DNA of 46,553 nucleotides from an uncultured Lachnospiraceae bacterium. GTDB taxonomy: Bacteria > Bacillota > Clostridia > Lachnospirales > Lachnospiraceae. Under the pieces are notes generated by a model, which saw only the letters and a list, made by a program, of their open reading frames with translations, was not told the DNA's origin and made no database searches. The stretch is from the NCBI GenBank assembly GCA_947630485.1, contig CANRHU010000021.1, positions 1 to 46,553 of the forward strand, read 5' to 3'. Of this stretch, positions 1-7,641 are shown in pieces. The position numbers and the translations under genes are program-made. The number at the start of each line of letters is the position of its first letter. Position 1 is the stretch's first letter.

Positions 1-575
1 CCCGGCTGGCCGCTATTTAAGTCGCAGGCTGGCCGCCGATTATGGCACAGGTGTCCGTTCAGGTAGGCAATCTGCAAGTTAGAAAGATTGTAAAAAAGGG
101 AAAAATATGAGCTGCGATAATTCTGAAAATATACTTGTTCAAGAAAGTGCCGGTAATCTGTTCTGTGATGAACTGAGCTAGAATGTCCGATTTACACTTA
201 ATGTTTGCGCCCAGGCAAAATACGCACACGTTGCGGGGCAGATGGCGAAAATTTCACAGTTTCGCCGGTCCCCTGAAATGAAAAAGACGGGGACTTTACT
301 GTTGAATAAGTAACAAGTATGGTGGTAGCATTTTAAGTTGGATTATTGTTATGCCATAAAAAAGACAAGCTAACCTATGATCTTACTATAATAAATATAG
401 TTGAGAATAAAAGTCAGGTACCAATGAATTTACCAATATTGCAGGGACAAATATGGGAAAGTATAAGACGATTTGAGAAAATACTTTGGAAAGACGTCAT
501 TTGAGGATCGCTTACAAAACCTGCAAAATCAAGCATTTGAGAAGAAATACAGGACTTATAAGGAGTTACAGGAAA
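1..575. other. AT-rich gene-poor left flank with tandem hairpins
   Basis: I recognise no intact gene before the phosphatase at 576. Two tiny ORFs overlap by ATGA (42-110 and 107-181), the second preceded by a purine-rich stretch. A 56-codon open stretch runs 337-504 without an ATG until 424 and may be a gene fragment; I do not recognise it. Two perfect hairpins lie side by side: GGCGAAA/TTTCGCC at 244-266 and GTCCCC/GGGGAC at 268-294. A TATAAT box is at 387-392 without a clear -35. The stretch is more AT-rich than the genes that follow, so it may be the edge or debris of a mobile element. This is inference; no recombinase or inverted terminal repeat is visible. Confidence 0.35.
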
Positions 576-1043
576 ATGATAAAAATACTATTCGTCTGCC
601 ACGGCAACATCTGCCGCAGCCCCATGGCCGAGTTCGTCTTCAAAGACATCATTGACCGCCTCCACCGTTCGGCCCAGTTCCAGATCGCGTCCGCGGCCAC
701 CAGCACTGAAGAGATCGGCAACCCGGTTCACCACGGAACCCGCGATTTGCTGCGGCGGAAGGGAATTTCCACCGCGGGTAAGTACGCGCGGCAGATGACG
801 CGGCGGGATTATCAGGAGTATGATTATCTGATCGGTATGGATCAGTGGAACATCCGCAATATGCTGCGGATTACGGGTGGCGATCCGGAGGGAAAGGTTT
901 TTAAACTGCTGGATTTCACGGATCATCCGAGAGATATCGCGGATCCGTGGTATACCGGCGATTTTGAGACGACCTACGCGGACGTGCTGGAAGGCTGCCT
1001 GGCGTTGGCGGAACGGCTGACCGGCGTGCGGCCGAAAATATAA
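576..1043 (+). CDS. Low-molecular-weight protein tyrosine phosphatase
   Basis: This cytoplasmic enzyme hydrolyses phosphotyrosine on proteins. The predicted 155-residue protein opens with the P-loop signature C-x5-R-S (C8, R14, S15 in CHGNICRSP), and the general acid is D123 in the DP motif near the C-terminus. The length matches the family (about 150-160). The ATG at 576 was chosen because AAGGAG lies 10 bases upstream and the protein then begins with the family's usual hydrophobic beta strand; the longer reading frame from 486 adds 30 low-complexity basic residues. In Firmicutes such enzymes often pair with tyrosine kinases of capsule loci, but none is nearby, so the substrate is unknown. 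Confidence 0.93.
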   Translation: MIKILFVCHGNICRSPMAEFVFKDIIDRLHRSAQFQIASAATSTEEIGNPVHHGTRDLLRRKGISTAGKYARQMTRRDYQEYDYLIGMDQWNIRNMLRITGGDPEGKVFKLLDFTDHPRDIADPWYTGDFETTYADVLEGCLALAERLTGVRPKI

Positions 1044-1161
1044 GGGTATTCTGTCTGGCGCATGGCCTAAGAAGCGCCCCATGCAGAGCGGGGTTAAGAG
1101 GCGTCCTGCTCTGGGAACGGCAGGGAGATTCATCCAGAAATGTAATTATAGTATTATATAT

Positions 1162-1179
1162 AGGAGGGCGATAGAAATG
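1162..1179 (+). promoter_or_regulatory. RBS deciding the start of the isomerase gene
   Basis: AGGAGG at 1162-1167 sits 9 bases before ATG 1177. It selects this start over an in-frame ATG at 1081, which lacks a ribosome binding site. Confidence 0.8.
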
Positions 1180-2055
1180 AAGAAAGACATCATTATATCC
1201 GGCTTCGCGGATGAGATTTGCACGGATTTCGAAGAACAGCTGAAAACGGTGACGGAACTTGGCATGGGCTATATCTGTCTGCGTGCTGCGGATGGCAGGG
1301 GCATCGCAGAGTATACGGCGGAGGAGGCGAGGGAGAGGCTTCTCCCGAAGCTTCAGAAGGCAGGCGTGAAAGTGTCGTCCATTGGTTCCCCCATAGGAAA
1401 GGTGGATATCGGGGATGAGGAGGGTTTTCAGCGGCAGCTGACGCAGCTGGACGAACTTTGCCGGATGTGCGGAATTTTGGGGTGTCAGTATGTGCGGATT
1501 TTCAGTTTCTTTATGCCGAAGGATGAGGATCCGGCAGATTACAGAGACGAGGTTTTTGCGAAAATGGAGAAATTTCTGGAGATTGCCGGACGGTACGGCG
1601 TAACCCTGATTCATGAAAATGAAAAAGGTATTTATGGCGATGTCGGCAGCCGTTGTGTGGAACTCATGGAGAAGCTCGCGGCCGGGGGCATGAGGAGCGC
1701 TTATGATTTTGCTAATTTTGTTCAGTGCGGTGAGGATCCGGCAGCGTGCTGGAATATGCTGAGGCCGTACATATCTTACATTCATGTAAAGGATGCGCTG
1801 TATTCCAGCCATGAGAATGTGCTGTGCGGCACCGGCGACGGCCGGATCCGGGAGATTCTGGACCAGGCGATAAACCGGGATGGTTATGAAGGTTTCCTGA
1901 CGCTGGAGCCGCATCTGGCGATTTTTTCCACATTTGCGTCGTTGGAGAAGGATGCGGGAAATGATCGGCTGAAGAATCGGTTCGAAACTGGGGCTGAGGC
2001 GTATGCCGCCCAGTACCATGCGCTCTGCCAGATTCTGGAGGAGATTGGAATGTAA
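1177..2055 (+). CDS. Sugar phosphate isomerase/epimerase (AP endonuclease 2-like TIM barrel)
   Basis: The 292-residue protein has the xylose-isomerase-like TIM barrel pattern: an N-terminal ISGFADEI strand, acidic and histidine metal ligands on later strands (IHEN near residue 150, a Y-D-F-A-N-F segment near 185, IHVKDA near 210, and a closing LTLEPHL with a conserved Glu). Such enzymes interconvert ketoses or keto-sugar acids in the cytoplasm using a divalent metal. It is followed within 10 bases by a broken Gfo/Idh-type dehydrogenase start. These two families are frequent neighbours in inositol and rare-sugar catabolism, so the gene may be what is left of such an operon. The substrate cannot be told from sequence. 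Confidence 0.88.
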   Translation: MKKDIIISGFADEICTDFEEQLKTVTELGMGYICLRAADGRGIAEYTAEEARERLLPKLQKAGVKVSSIGSPIGKVDIGDEEGFQRQLTQLDELCRMCGILGCQYVRIFSFFMPKDEDPADYRDEVFAKMEKFLEIAGRYGVTLIHENEKGIYGDVGSRCVELMEKLAAGGMRSAYDFANFVQCGEDPAACWNMLRPYISYIHVKDALYSSHENVLCGTGDGRIREILDQAINRDGYEGFLTLEPHLAIFSTFASLEKDAGNDRLKNRFETGAEAYAAQYHALCQILEEIGM

Positions 2056-2064
2056 AATATAATA

Positions 2065-2190
2065 ATGGCTAAGAAAATTCGTTACGGCATTGTCGGCATG
2101 GGCAATCAGGAACCGAGCGTTTCCGGCATTTGTCAGCCATATCCAATGCGCTGCCGATGCCCCACCGTGCGGCTGGGACATTCTGTATGA
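2065..2190 (+). pseudogene. 5' remnant of a Gfo/Idh/MocA oxidoreductase gene
   Basis: The ATG at 2065 begins a peptide whose first 15 residues (MAKKIRYGIVGMGNQ) match the N-terminal Rossmann strand and glycine motif of Gfo/Idh/MocA NAD(P)-dependent sugar dehydrogenases. The similarity stops at about 2110 and the frame closes at 2190 after only 41 codons, where the family normally has 330-400. The rest of the gene has been deleted. It starts 9 bases after the isomerase stop, as expected of a former operon partner. The next gene starts 25 bases further on. Confidence 0.7.
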
Positions 2191-2215
2191 AAAGCTTTTG
2201 AAAGGAGCCGCCTCG

Positions 2216-2689
2216 ATGAACAGAGAACAGGTTTTATACTATACACCTTCAAATACACCGAATGTGGCGAAGCTGAAAGGAGTTTTGGTGCGCATGGGTG
2301 TGCGGATTAAGAATATTTCTTCGGAGCAGATGGGGCAGACGATCGGATATCTGGCGGGGATTCCGGGATTTGAGGCGTCGGAGGCGTGCGCCGCGGAGAG
2401 CACGGTTGGAGATTCTAGTACAGGAAGCGGCGTTGGCGCGAGCAGTTCCGCCTCGCCCATCCCCTGCGAAGTTCTCGTCATGCATAATTTCACCAGCCGC
2501 CGCATTGACGAACTTCTTTTGAATCTGCGCAGAGCCGGTGTTCCGCGGATCGCGCTGAAGGCGGTCGTCACGGAGCATAACAGTGCGTGGACATTTTATC
2601 ATCTGTATGAGGAGATCCGGAAGGAACATGAGGCTATGACTCCGACTGTCAGCCGAACGGAGGAAGCAGGAAGCGCGGGAATGCGCTGA
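2216..2689 (+). CDS. DUF3783 family protein
   Basis: The 157-residue protein resembles a small Clostridial family of unknown function: an N-terminal segment on a nucleotide-like theme (YYTPSNTPNVAKLKGVLVRMGVRI), a low-complexity Ser/Gly/Ala linker at about residues 60-85, and a C-terminal block (residues 90-145) with a hydrophobic strand, a helix ending in LRRAG, the strand IALKAVVTEHN and an aromatic helix ending in EIRKEHE. The C-terminal block is what I associate with DUF3783. AAAGGAG at 2201-2207 supports ATG 2216. The linker is longer and more repetitive than I would expect for the family. Confidence 0.75.
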   Translation: MNREQVLYYTPSNTPNVAKLKGVLVRMGVRIKNISSEQMGQTIGYLAGIPGFEASEACAAESTVGDSSTGSGVGASSSASPIPCEVLVMHNFTSRRIDELLLNLRRAGVPRIALKAVVTEHNSAWTFYHLYEEIRKEHEAMTPTVSRTEEAGSAGMR

Positions 2690-2849
2690 TGGGGGCGGCT
2701 GGCGCCGGGATGGAAGGCAGCGCGGCTGGACGCGCTGCCCTTTGACAGATATCCGGACAGAAAATATTCGGGAAGGTCTTCATGCAGGCGGAAGAGAAGT
2801 CAACGGAGAAAAACCAGGAGAAAAAACTCTGGCCTTTGGCTAAAACCCA
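2690..2849 (+). other. Intergenic spacer before the tRNA promoter
   Basis: There is no credible gene here. A 64-codon open stretch is arginine- and serine-rich and lacks a ribosome binding site. I see no terminator with a T-run for the DUF3783 gene. Confidence 0.5.
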
Positions 2850-2878
2850 TTGACACCCTTCGTAAAATATTGTAAAAT
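2850..2878 (+). promoter_or_regulatory. Sigma-A promoter of the tRNA pair
   Basis: A perfect -35 TTGACA (2850-2855) is followed after 17 bases by the -10 TAAAAT (2873-2878). Transcription should start near 2885, about 13 bases before mature tRNA-Phe, as usual for stable RNA. Confidence 0.85.
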
Positions 2879-2897
2879 ACAACCTGTTCGAAGAAAT

Positions 2898-2970
<73 letters not shown>

Positions 2971-2973
2971 GAC

Positions 2974-3044
2974 GCAGGTGTGGTTCAATGGTAGAACACT
3001 AGCCTTCCAAGCTGGATACGTGGGTTCGATTCCCATCACCTGCT
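2974..3044 (+). tRNA. tRNA-Gly (TCC)
   Basis: A 71-base cloverleaf three bases after tRNA-Phe and surely co-transcribed with it: acceptor GCAGGTG/CACCTGC, short D-arm, anticodon stem CTAGC/GCTGG with loop CTTCCAA (anticodon TCC), T-arm GTGGGTTCGATTCCCAT, discriminator T, no encoded CCA. No T-rich terminator follows; the opposing kinase gene stops only 9 bases away. Confidence 0.97.
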
Positions 3045-3052
3045 TTGATGCA

Positions 3053-5227
3053 TCATCTTTTTATCATTTTTGTCAGCGTTTCTGCCAGTTCGCTTTTCAG
3101 GATAAACGCGTCGATGAATTCATTTTTCAGATACCACTCAAATCGTTTGTCTTCCATACCGCTGATTAGAATCAGGCGGATGTCGGGATTCAGCTTGCGG
3201 ACAATCTCTGCCAGCTCCAGGCCATTCATTGTAGGCATTGCGTAGTCGGTAATTAACACGTCGCAGTAATCTTTTTGGTTCTGCAGCTTGGACAGAACGG
3301 CAGCCGGATGGCTGTAGCATTCCGCCCTGCAGCGGAGACCTTTTAATAGTGCTCCGACAGCCTTTAGAAGTTCCGGATCATCATCCACGACTAGAATGCG
3401 GTCGGAAGGACGGATCAGCGGCTGGGCTTCTTTGTCTTCCGGTTCTGCCTTCGGGAAATACAGGTAGAAGGTGGTGCCGCGGCCTTCGGTGCTTTCTACG
3501 CGGATCTGGCCGCCGAGGGCGGTCACTGTATTTTGGACGACGGAGAGGCCAAGTCCGGTGCCCTTGCCGCTGCGCTTTGTCGTGTAGAAGGGTTCGAAAA
3601 TTTTGCTCATCGCATCCTGGCTGATGCCGCATCCGGTGTCCGCGACGGAGAGAAGAACCCAGTCGCCTTCCGGGATATCGGCAGAAGCATGCGCTTCCTC
3701 CAACCGAACCGTCAGCGTTCCGCCGTTTTCCATGGCATGGAATGCGTTATTGCATAAGTTCATCAGCAGAGGCTCTGCCATCCGGGCGCGGCCGCGGATG
3801 TAGAGGGGCTGGTCAGTGATCTCTGTTATAAATGTGATTGTTTCCGGCACAAGTCTTTGGATAACATCCAATGCCGAGCGGACATCTTCGGTCAGACACT
3901 GGGTGCCCAGTGCGGTGCCGGAGTCCTGACGGCTGAGATCCAGAAGCCGCCGCGACAAACCGGCAGCCTGTCCGGCAGAATTCAGAATTCCTTTCACCAG
4001 CTCATGATTCTCTTCACTCAGCGTTGCGTCTCCGTCCAGAAGTTCCCCGTATACCATGACCGGCGTCAGATAATTGTTGAATTCATGGGCGATGTGGCTG
4101 CTCATCTGGCCGATGCTTTGTACCCGCTGATAATGCTGCAGTTCCTCTTCTTTGTGCCGGATCAGTTCCATGCCTTCGTTAATTTCCTTTAGGTAGACGA
4201 TCTCCTTCTGCTGGCTTTCGGATCGCAGACGGATCAGCGTCGTAACGTACACGAATATGCCCAGGAGCAGAAGGGACAGGCTGCTCATGACGATCAGCCG
4301 CATGACCATGCTGTTCAGCGGCCGGTTCAGTTCCTCGAACGGCAGCGTGGAATTGACGATCCAGTCTTCGCCAGGCAGATGGATAGTGGTGTAGGCCACA
4401 ATGCGCCGCTGGAAAGCCGGAGTTGGATTCGGGTCGTCCCAGATGTAGGAATTGATGATGTCGTAGCCCTCTTTCTGGGTTCTCTGCAGTTCGATCCAGC
4501 GGGTCAGATCTGTCAGATCCAGCTGGGGATAGCGCTCTTCCCGGTCGTAAATGGCGTCCATGCCGATCTGATTGGCGGCATGGTGCATAATGATGGCAAG
4601 GTTCCGGTCCTTGACAACGGAGTATCCGCCTTCACCGATGCGCACCGGCTGTACGGTGTAGGAGTAGAGGGTATTTAGATTCATGGCATAAATAAATGTG
4701 TAAGTAGAGCCGTCCGTGCGGCAGGTGCGCGCCAGGAACATTTCATACCAGCCGCCGTCGCAGAGCTGCTTACCGCAGATGGCAGTATGGTCGGCGGCGT
4801 CTGAGCGAAGGACCGACGCAGCGTCAAGGTCGATCTCGCCTCTTTGAAAAAGCAGGTTCCCGTCTTCAGCGTAACATGCCACGGCGTCGTAGAGACTGCT
4901 TTTTTGCTCTAAATATGTTTCGGCGGCTTGCCAAAGAAGCTGCTGGGTAGACGCCGTATTTTCCATTTCCAGCGCTGTAAAATACAGATCCAGGCTCTTT
5001 AATTCCTGTTCCACATAGTTGACCAGACTCTTCCCTACGGTCTCGGCCATAGTCAGAAGCTCCTCCTGCTCTGAGTGGATCAACTCCTGACGGTAATTGG
5101 CGTAGGTCATGAAACTCAGATAAATGATAAACAGCGACGCAAGGAGAAAGCCGCCGCCGCTGATAATCTGAATGCGGCGCTCGTGCAGCATTTCCGCAAA
5201 GGATGATAATTTACTGTTTTTGGCCAT
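3053..5227 (-). CDS. Hybrid sensor histidine kinase with C-terminal receiver domain
   Basis: The 724-residue membrane kinase has this order: TM1 at about 20-42, an extracytoplasmic Cache-like sensor (about 43-305), TM2 at about 310-334, HisKA with H381 in the HEFNN H-box, HATPase with N-box near N490-N494, G1 DTGCGI at 531-536 and GTGLGLS at 556-562, then a receiver domain from 611 with acidic pair D616-D617, phospho-acceptor D661 and K711. The ATG at 5227 overlaps the end of the response regulator gene by 17 bases, so the two are translationally coupled; the longer frame to 5290 lies wholly inside the regulator gene. There is no HPt domain here, so the receiver may act as an internal regulator or phosphate sink. 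The signal is unknown; the adjacent transporter suggests a carboxylate. Confidence 0.92.
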   Translation of the reverse strand: MAKNSKLSSFAEMLHERRIQIISGGGFLLASLFIIYLSFMTYANYRQELIHSEQEELLTMAETVGKSLVNYVEQELKSLDLYFTALEMENTASTQQLLWQAAETYLEQKSSLYDAVACYAEDGNLLFQRGEIDLDAASVLRSDAADHTAICGKQLCDGGWYEMFLARTCRTDGSTYTFIYAMNLNTLYSYTVQPVRIGEGGYSVVKDRNLAIIMHHAANQIGMDAIYDREERYPQLDLTDLTRWIELQRTQKEGYDIINSYIWDDPNPTPAFQRRIVAYTTIHLPGEDWIVNSTLPFEELNRPLNSMVMRLIVMSSLSLLLLGIFVYVTTLIRLRSESQQKEIVYLKEINEGMELIRHKEEELQHYQRVQSIGQMSSHIAHEFNNYLTPVMVYGELLDGDATLSEENHELVKGILNSAGQAAGLSRRLLDLSRQDSGTALGTQCLTEDVRSALDVIQRLVPETITFITEITDQPLYIRGRARMAEPLLMNLCNNAFHAMENGGTLTVRLEEAHASADIPEGDWVLLSVADTGCGISQDAMSKIFEPFYTTKRSGKGTGLGLSVVQNTVTALGGQIRVESTEGRGTTFYLYFPKAEPEDKEAQPLIRPSDRILVVDDDPELLKAVGALLKGLRCRAECYSHPAAVLSKLQNQKDYCDVLITDYAMPTMNGLELAEIVRKLNPDIRLILISGMEDKRFEWYLKNEFIDAFILKSELAETLTKMIKR

Positions 5228-5906
5228 AGAACAAATACCCGATTCCTCTGATGGTGGTAATGTATTTGGGATTTTTTGGATCGTCTTCAATCTTTTCGCG
5301 CAGCCGCTTCATGTATACCATGATTGTATTGTCGTCAACCAGATTCTCATTCCAGACCTGCTGATACAGCTGCTCTTTTGTGAACACCTGGCCCGGATGT
5401 TCCAGAAGAAACCGGAACAGGGCCAGTTCCCGGGCCGTAAAGCTTAAGAGCTGGTCATTTTTATAACATTCTAAGCGCATCGTGTCAAAGCGGAATGGGC
5501 CGACGCTGATCACGTTCTGCTGCGACTGGTTGTAGATAGAGCTGCGGCGGATCAGGGCCTTTACCTTCTGGATCAACACGGATAAATGAAATGGCTTTGT
5601 CAGATAGTCGTCGGCGCCCAGGCCCAGTCCGAGCACCTGATCCATTTCCTCCTGCTTGCCGCTGAGCATCAGAACCGGTGTCAGGATGCCGTCAGAGCGC
5701 AGGGACTGCAGGATTGTATAACCGTCGATATCCTGCATCATGATATCCAGAACGATCAGGTCAAAGCTCTGCAAATGCAGAAGCTGAAGGGCGTCTTTGC
5801 CGCAGTTGGCGTCAGTTACCTGCATTCCTTCACGGACAAAGGCAGTTTTAAGCGCCATGCGGATTGGCAGTTCGTCGTCAACAACCAGGATTTTTTCATT
5901 AGCCAT
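5211..5906 (-). CDS. OmpR/PhoB-family response regulator
   Basis: The 231-residue protein has an N-terminal receiver (D10-D11, phospho-acceptor D54, conserved K near 104 in TKPF) and a C-terminal winged helix (about 130-228) ending in the typical RGIGYLF wing. The ATG at 5906 has AGAGG upstream; the longer frame to 5996 adds 30 residues not found in the family. Its stop overlaps the partner kinase gene. An OmpR-type output with a HEFNN-type hybrid kinase is an unusual match. It lies downstream of the CitMHS gene on the same strand, suggesting the pair senses or controls that substrate. Confidence 0.94.
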   Translation of the reverse strand: MANEKILVVDDELPIRMALKTAFVREGMQVTDANCGKDALQLLHLQSFDLIVLDIMMQDIDGYTILQSLRSDGILTPVLMLSGKQEEMDQVLGLGLGADDYLTKPFHLSVLIQKVKALIRRSSIYNQSQQNVISVGPFRFDTMRLECYKNDQLLSFTARELALFRFLLEHPGQVFTKEQLYQQVWNENLVDDNTIMVYMKRLREKIEDDPKNPKYITTIRGIGYLFYGQKQ

Positions 5907-5970
5907 AGAAGATTGCCTCTTTCTGAGAACAGACTGTACGAAACCATCTCGACTGACGTCTCGGTAGAGA

Positions 5971-5983
5971 TGCCTGTCAGGCA
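5971..5983. promoter_or_regulatory. Perfect 13-base palindrome upstream of the response regulator
   Basis: TGCCTGTCAGGCA is symmetric about its central base and lies 65 bases before the regulator's ATG. It could be an operator or a short hairpin; the sequence alone does not decide. Confidence 0.35.
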
Positions 5984-6071
5984 CCGATTGCCGCAAGTGT
6001 CATCGGTGTTTGCCTCGCAAGTATATCATATTTTAACTTGTCAAACAAGGCGGGAACGTACAAATGGAAGC

Positions 6072-6110
6072 GGTACGGAAAGGAGCCGAATAAGGACTCC
6101 CTCCCGCACC
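6072..6110 (-). terminator. Long hairpin after the CitMHS gene
   Basis: Arms of 16 bases flank a short AT-rich loop. On the plus strand the stem has A-C mismatches; on the minus strand each becomes a G-U pair, so the structure is nearly complete only in minus-strand RNA. That places it as a terminator or processing site 39 bases after the transporter stop. The T-run is weak, so some read-through into the regulator gene is plausible. Confidence 0.6.
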
Positions 6111-6148
6111 TAAAGGTATGGTAGCAAATAGTATGTAAGATACCCGTC

Positions 6149-7447
6149 TTAGATCGGAACGATTCCGATGATAATTCCGATGATGACCATACAAATGCTG
6201 ATGGCCCAGTAGATCGGAATGCTGAATTTCATATGATCTTTCAGTTCGATGTTGGCAAGACCGGTGGCCAGGAAGGTTGCCGGGACAAGCGGACTGACCA
6301 TCAGGGCCAGGTTCTTGCCGATTACCATGGTAATGCCGGTGCTTAAGGCAGCTACGCCGTAGGTTTCGCCGACTTCCATAACCAGAGGCATGACGCCGTA
6401 GAAGTAAGCGTCGGTTCCTACGCACAGACCCAGCGGCAGCGCCAGGATACCGAAGATGACATGAATGAATTTGCCAAGGAATGCCGGGATAATTCCCATG
6501 ATCGCATTTGCCATGGCGGTTAACATGCCGGTTCCGTCCAGGATACCGACCATGGCGCCGGCAGCGAACAGGGTTCCGGAGATCATCAAGGCCGCGGGGG
6601 CGTGCTTTTTGATCAGCTTATCCTGCGTCTTCTGATCCGGATAGTTGACAGCCAGGGCTACGCCCAAAGCCAGCAGGAATGCCACGTAGCTGGTGATATA
6701 GTCGGTGGACAGAGCGGCAATCAGCGCAATCGTCAGGATCAGGTTGAAGATAAGAAGCTTTGGACGGCGGAGCGCGTTTTCTTCCTCCTGTGCTTTCTCA
6801 TCGACTTCGACGATCACGCCCTTGCCTGCGCCTGCCCCCTGCTTAATGGCCAGCATACCTAAAAGAACCGCGACGACGATATTAAAGACAAGGCCGACGA
6901 TCTGGATTGGGATCAGGATGTGCCACAGTTCGTTGGCGTCCATCTGTAGAACCGTAGCGGCGCGGGCCACGGGGCCGCCCCAGGGCAGCAGGTTCATAAC
7001 GCCCATGCAGGCGCCGGTCAGGCACAGAAGAATCCTTCCGTCGATCTTCATGGATTTGTAGACCGGGTACAGTGCCGGAATCGTGATCAGAACAGTGGTA
7101 GCCGTTGTTCCGTCTAAGTGGGCGATGGTGGCGATAATCGCAGTAGCCACGGTGACGGCGATGACGTTATTGCCGGCCAGTTTAACCAGGAAGTTCACGA
7201 TCACGTCAAACATGCCGGTGTCGGACATAACGCCGAAATAGATCACTGAAAAAATAAACAGGATACCGTTGCTTGTGGTGGTTCCGATACCGTCTTTGAT
7301 GAACCCTCCGATTTCCTGCGGTCCGAAGCCGAGAAGCAGCGCCGCGACGGTGGGAACCACGGCCAGCACCACGATGGGGGCCATTTTGCCCTTCAGCAGC
7401 AGAACCACGATCAGGATGATCATGGCAAAACCAATCAATGCAGCCAT
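6149..7447 (-). CDS. CitMHS-family citrate/carboxylate:cation symporter
   Basis: The 432-residue integral membrane protein has about 11-12 hydrophobic segments and the CitMHS hallmarks HLDGTTATT (near residue 107) and LPWGGP (near 152), with a second re-entrant-like half near ALPLGLCVGTDAYFYG. Length is typical. The family imports citrate or metal-citrate with protons or cations. ATG 7447 is preceded by AGGAGG. It is divergent from an alcohol dehydrogenase and upstream of a two-component system on the same strand, an arrangement like the B. subtilis citM-citST neighbourhood, although the regulator type differs. The substrate could be another di- or tricarboxylate. Confidence 0.9.
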   Translation of the reverse strand: MAALIGFAMIILIVVLLLKGKMAPIVVLAVVPTVAALLLGFGPQEIGGFIKDGIGTTTSNGILFIFSVIYFGVMSDTGMFDVIVNFLVKLAGNNVIAVTVATAIIATIAHLDGTTATTVLITIPALYPVYKSMKIDGRILLCLTGACMGVMNLLPWGGPVARAATVLQMDANELWHILIPIQIVGLVFNIVVAVLLGMLAIKQGAGAGKGVIVEVDEKAQEEENALRRPKLLIFNLILTIALIAALSTDYITSYVAFLLALGVALAVNYPDQKTQDKLIKKHAPAALMISGTLFAAGAMVGILDGTGMLTAMANAIMGIIPAFLGKFIHVIFGILALPLGLCVGTDAYFYGVMPLVMEVGETYGVAALSTGITMVIGKNLALMVSPLVPATFLATGLANIELKDHMKFSIPIYWAISICMVIIGIIIGIVPI

Positions 7448-7560
7448 TTTCGTTCCTCCTCTTGTTGGAAAATATTTTATGATAATATTTATTTTAACAG
7501 GAGAGAATGAATGGTTTCTGACTGGATTCTGACAATCTGTTAAGAATTGGAAATGAATCC

Positions 7561-7589
7561 GTGACACGCAGACGGAAACGGTGTATACT
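7561..7589 (+). promoter_or_regulatory. Promoter of the alcohol dehydrogenase gene
   Basis: GTGACA (7561-7566), 17 bases, then TATACT (7584-7589). This is close to consensus and 53 bases before the GTG start. Confidence 0.75.
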
Positions 7590-7641
7590 AGAAAAAGGAT
7601 ATCATATGGACAGATATAGATAAAGAAAGGGGACGGAAATC

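Noticed and set aside
916..2181. 421-codon minus-strand open frame
   Set aside because: It lies opposite the isomerase gene, has no recognisable domain and no ribosome binding site; it is a shadow of a GC-rich gene.
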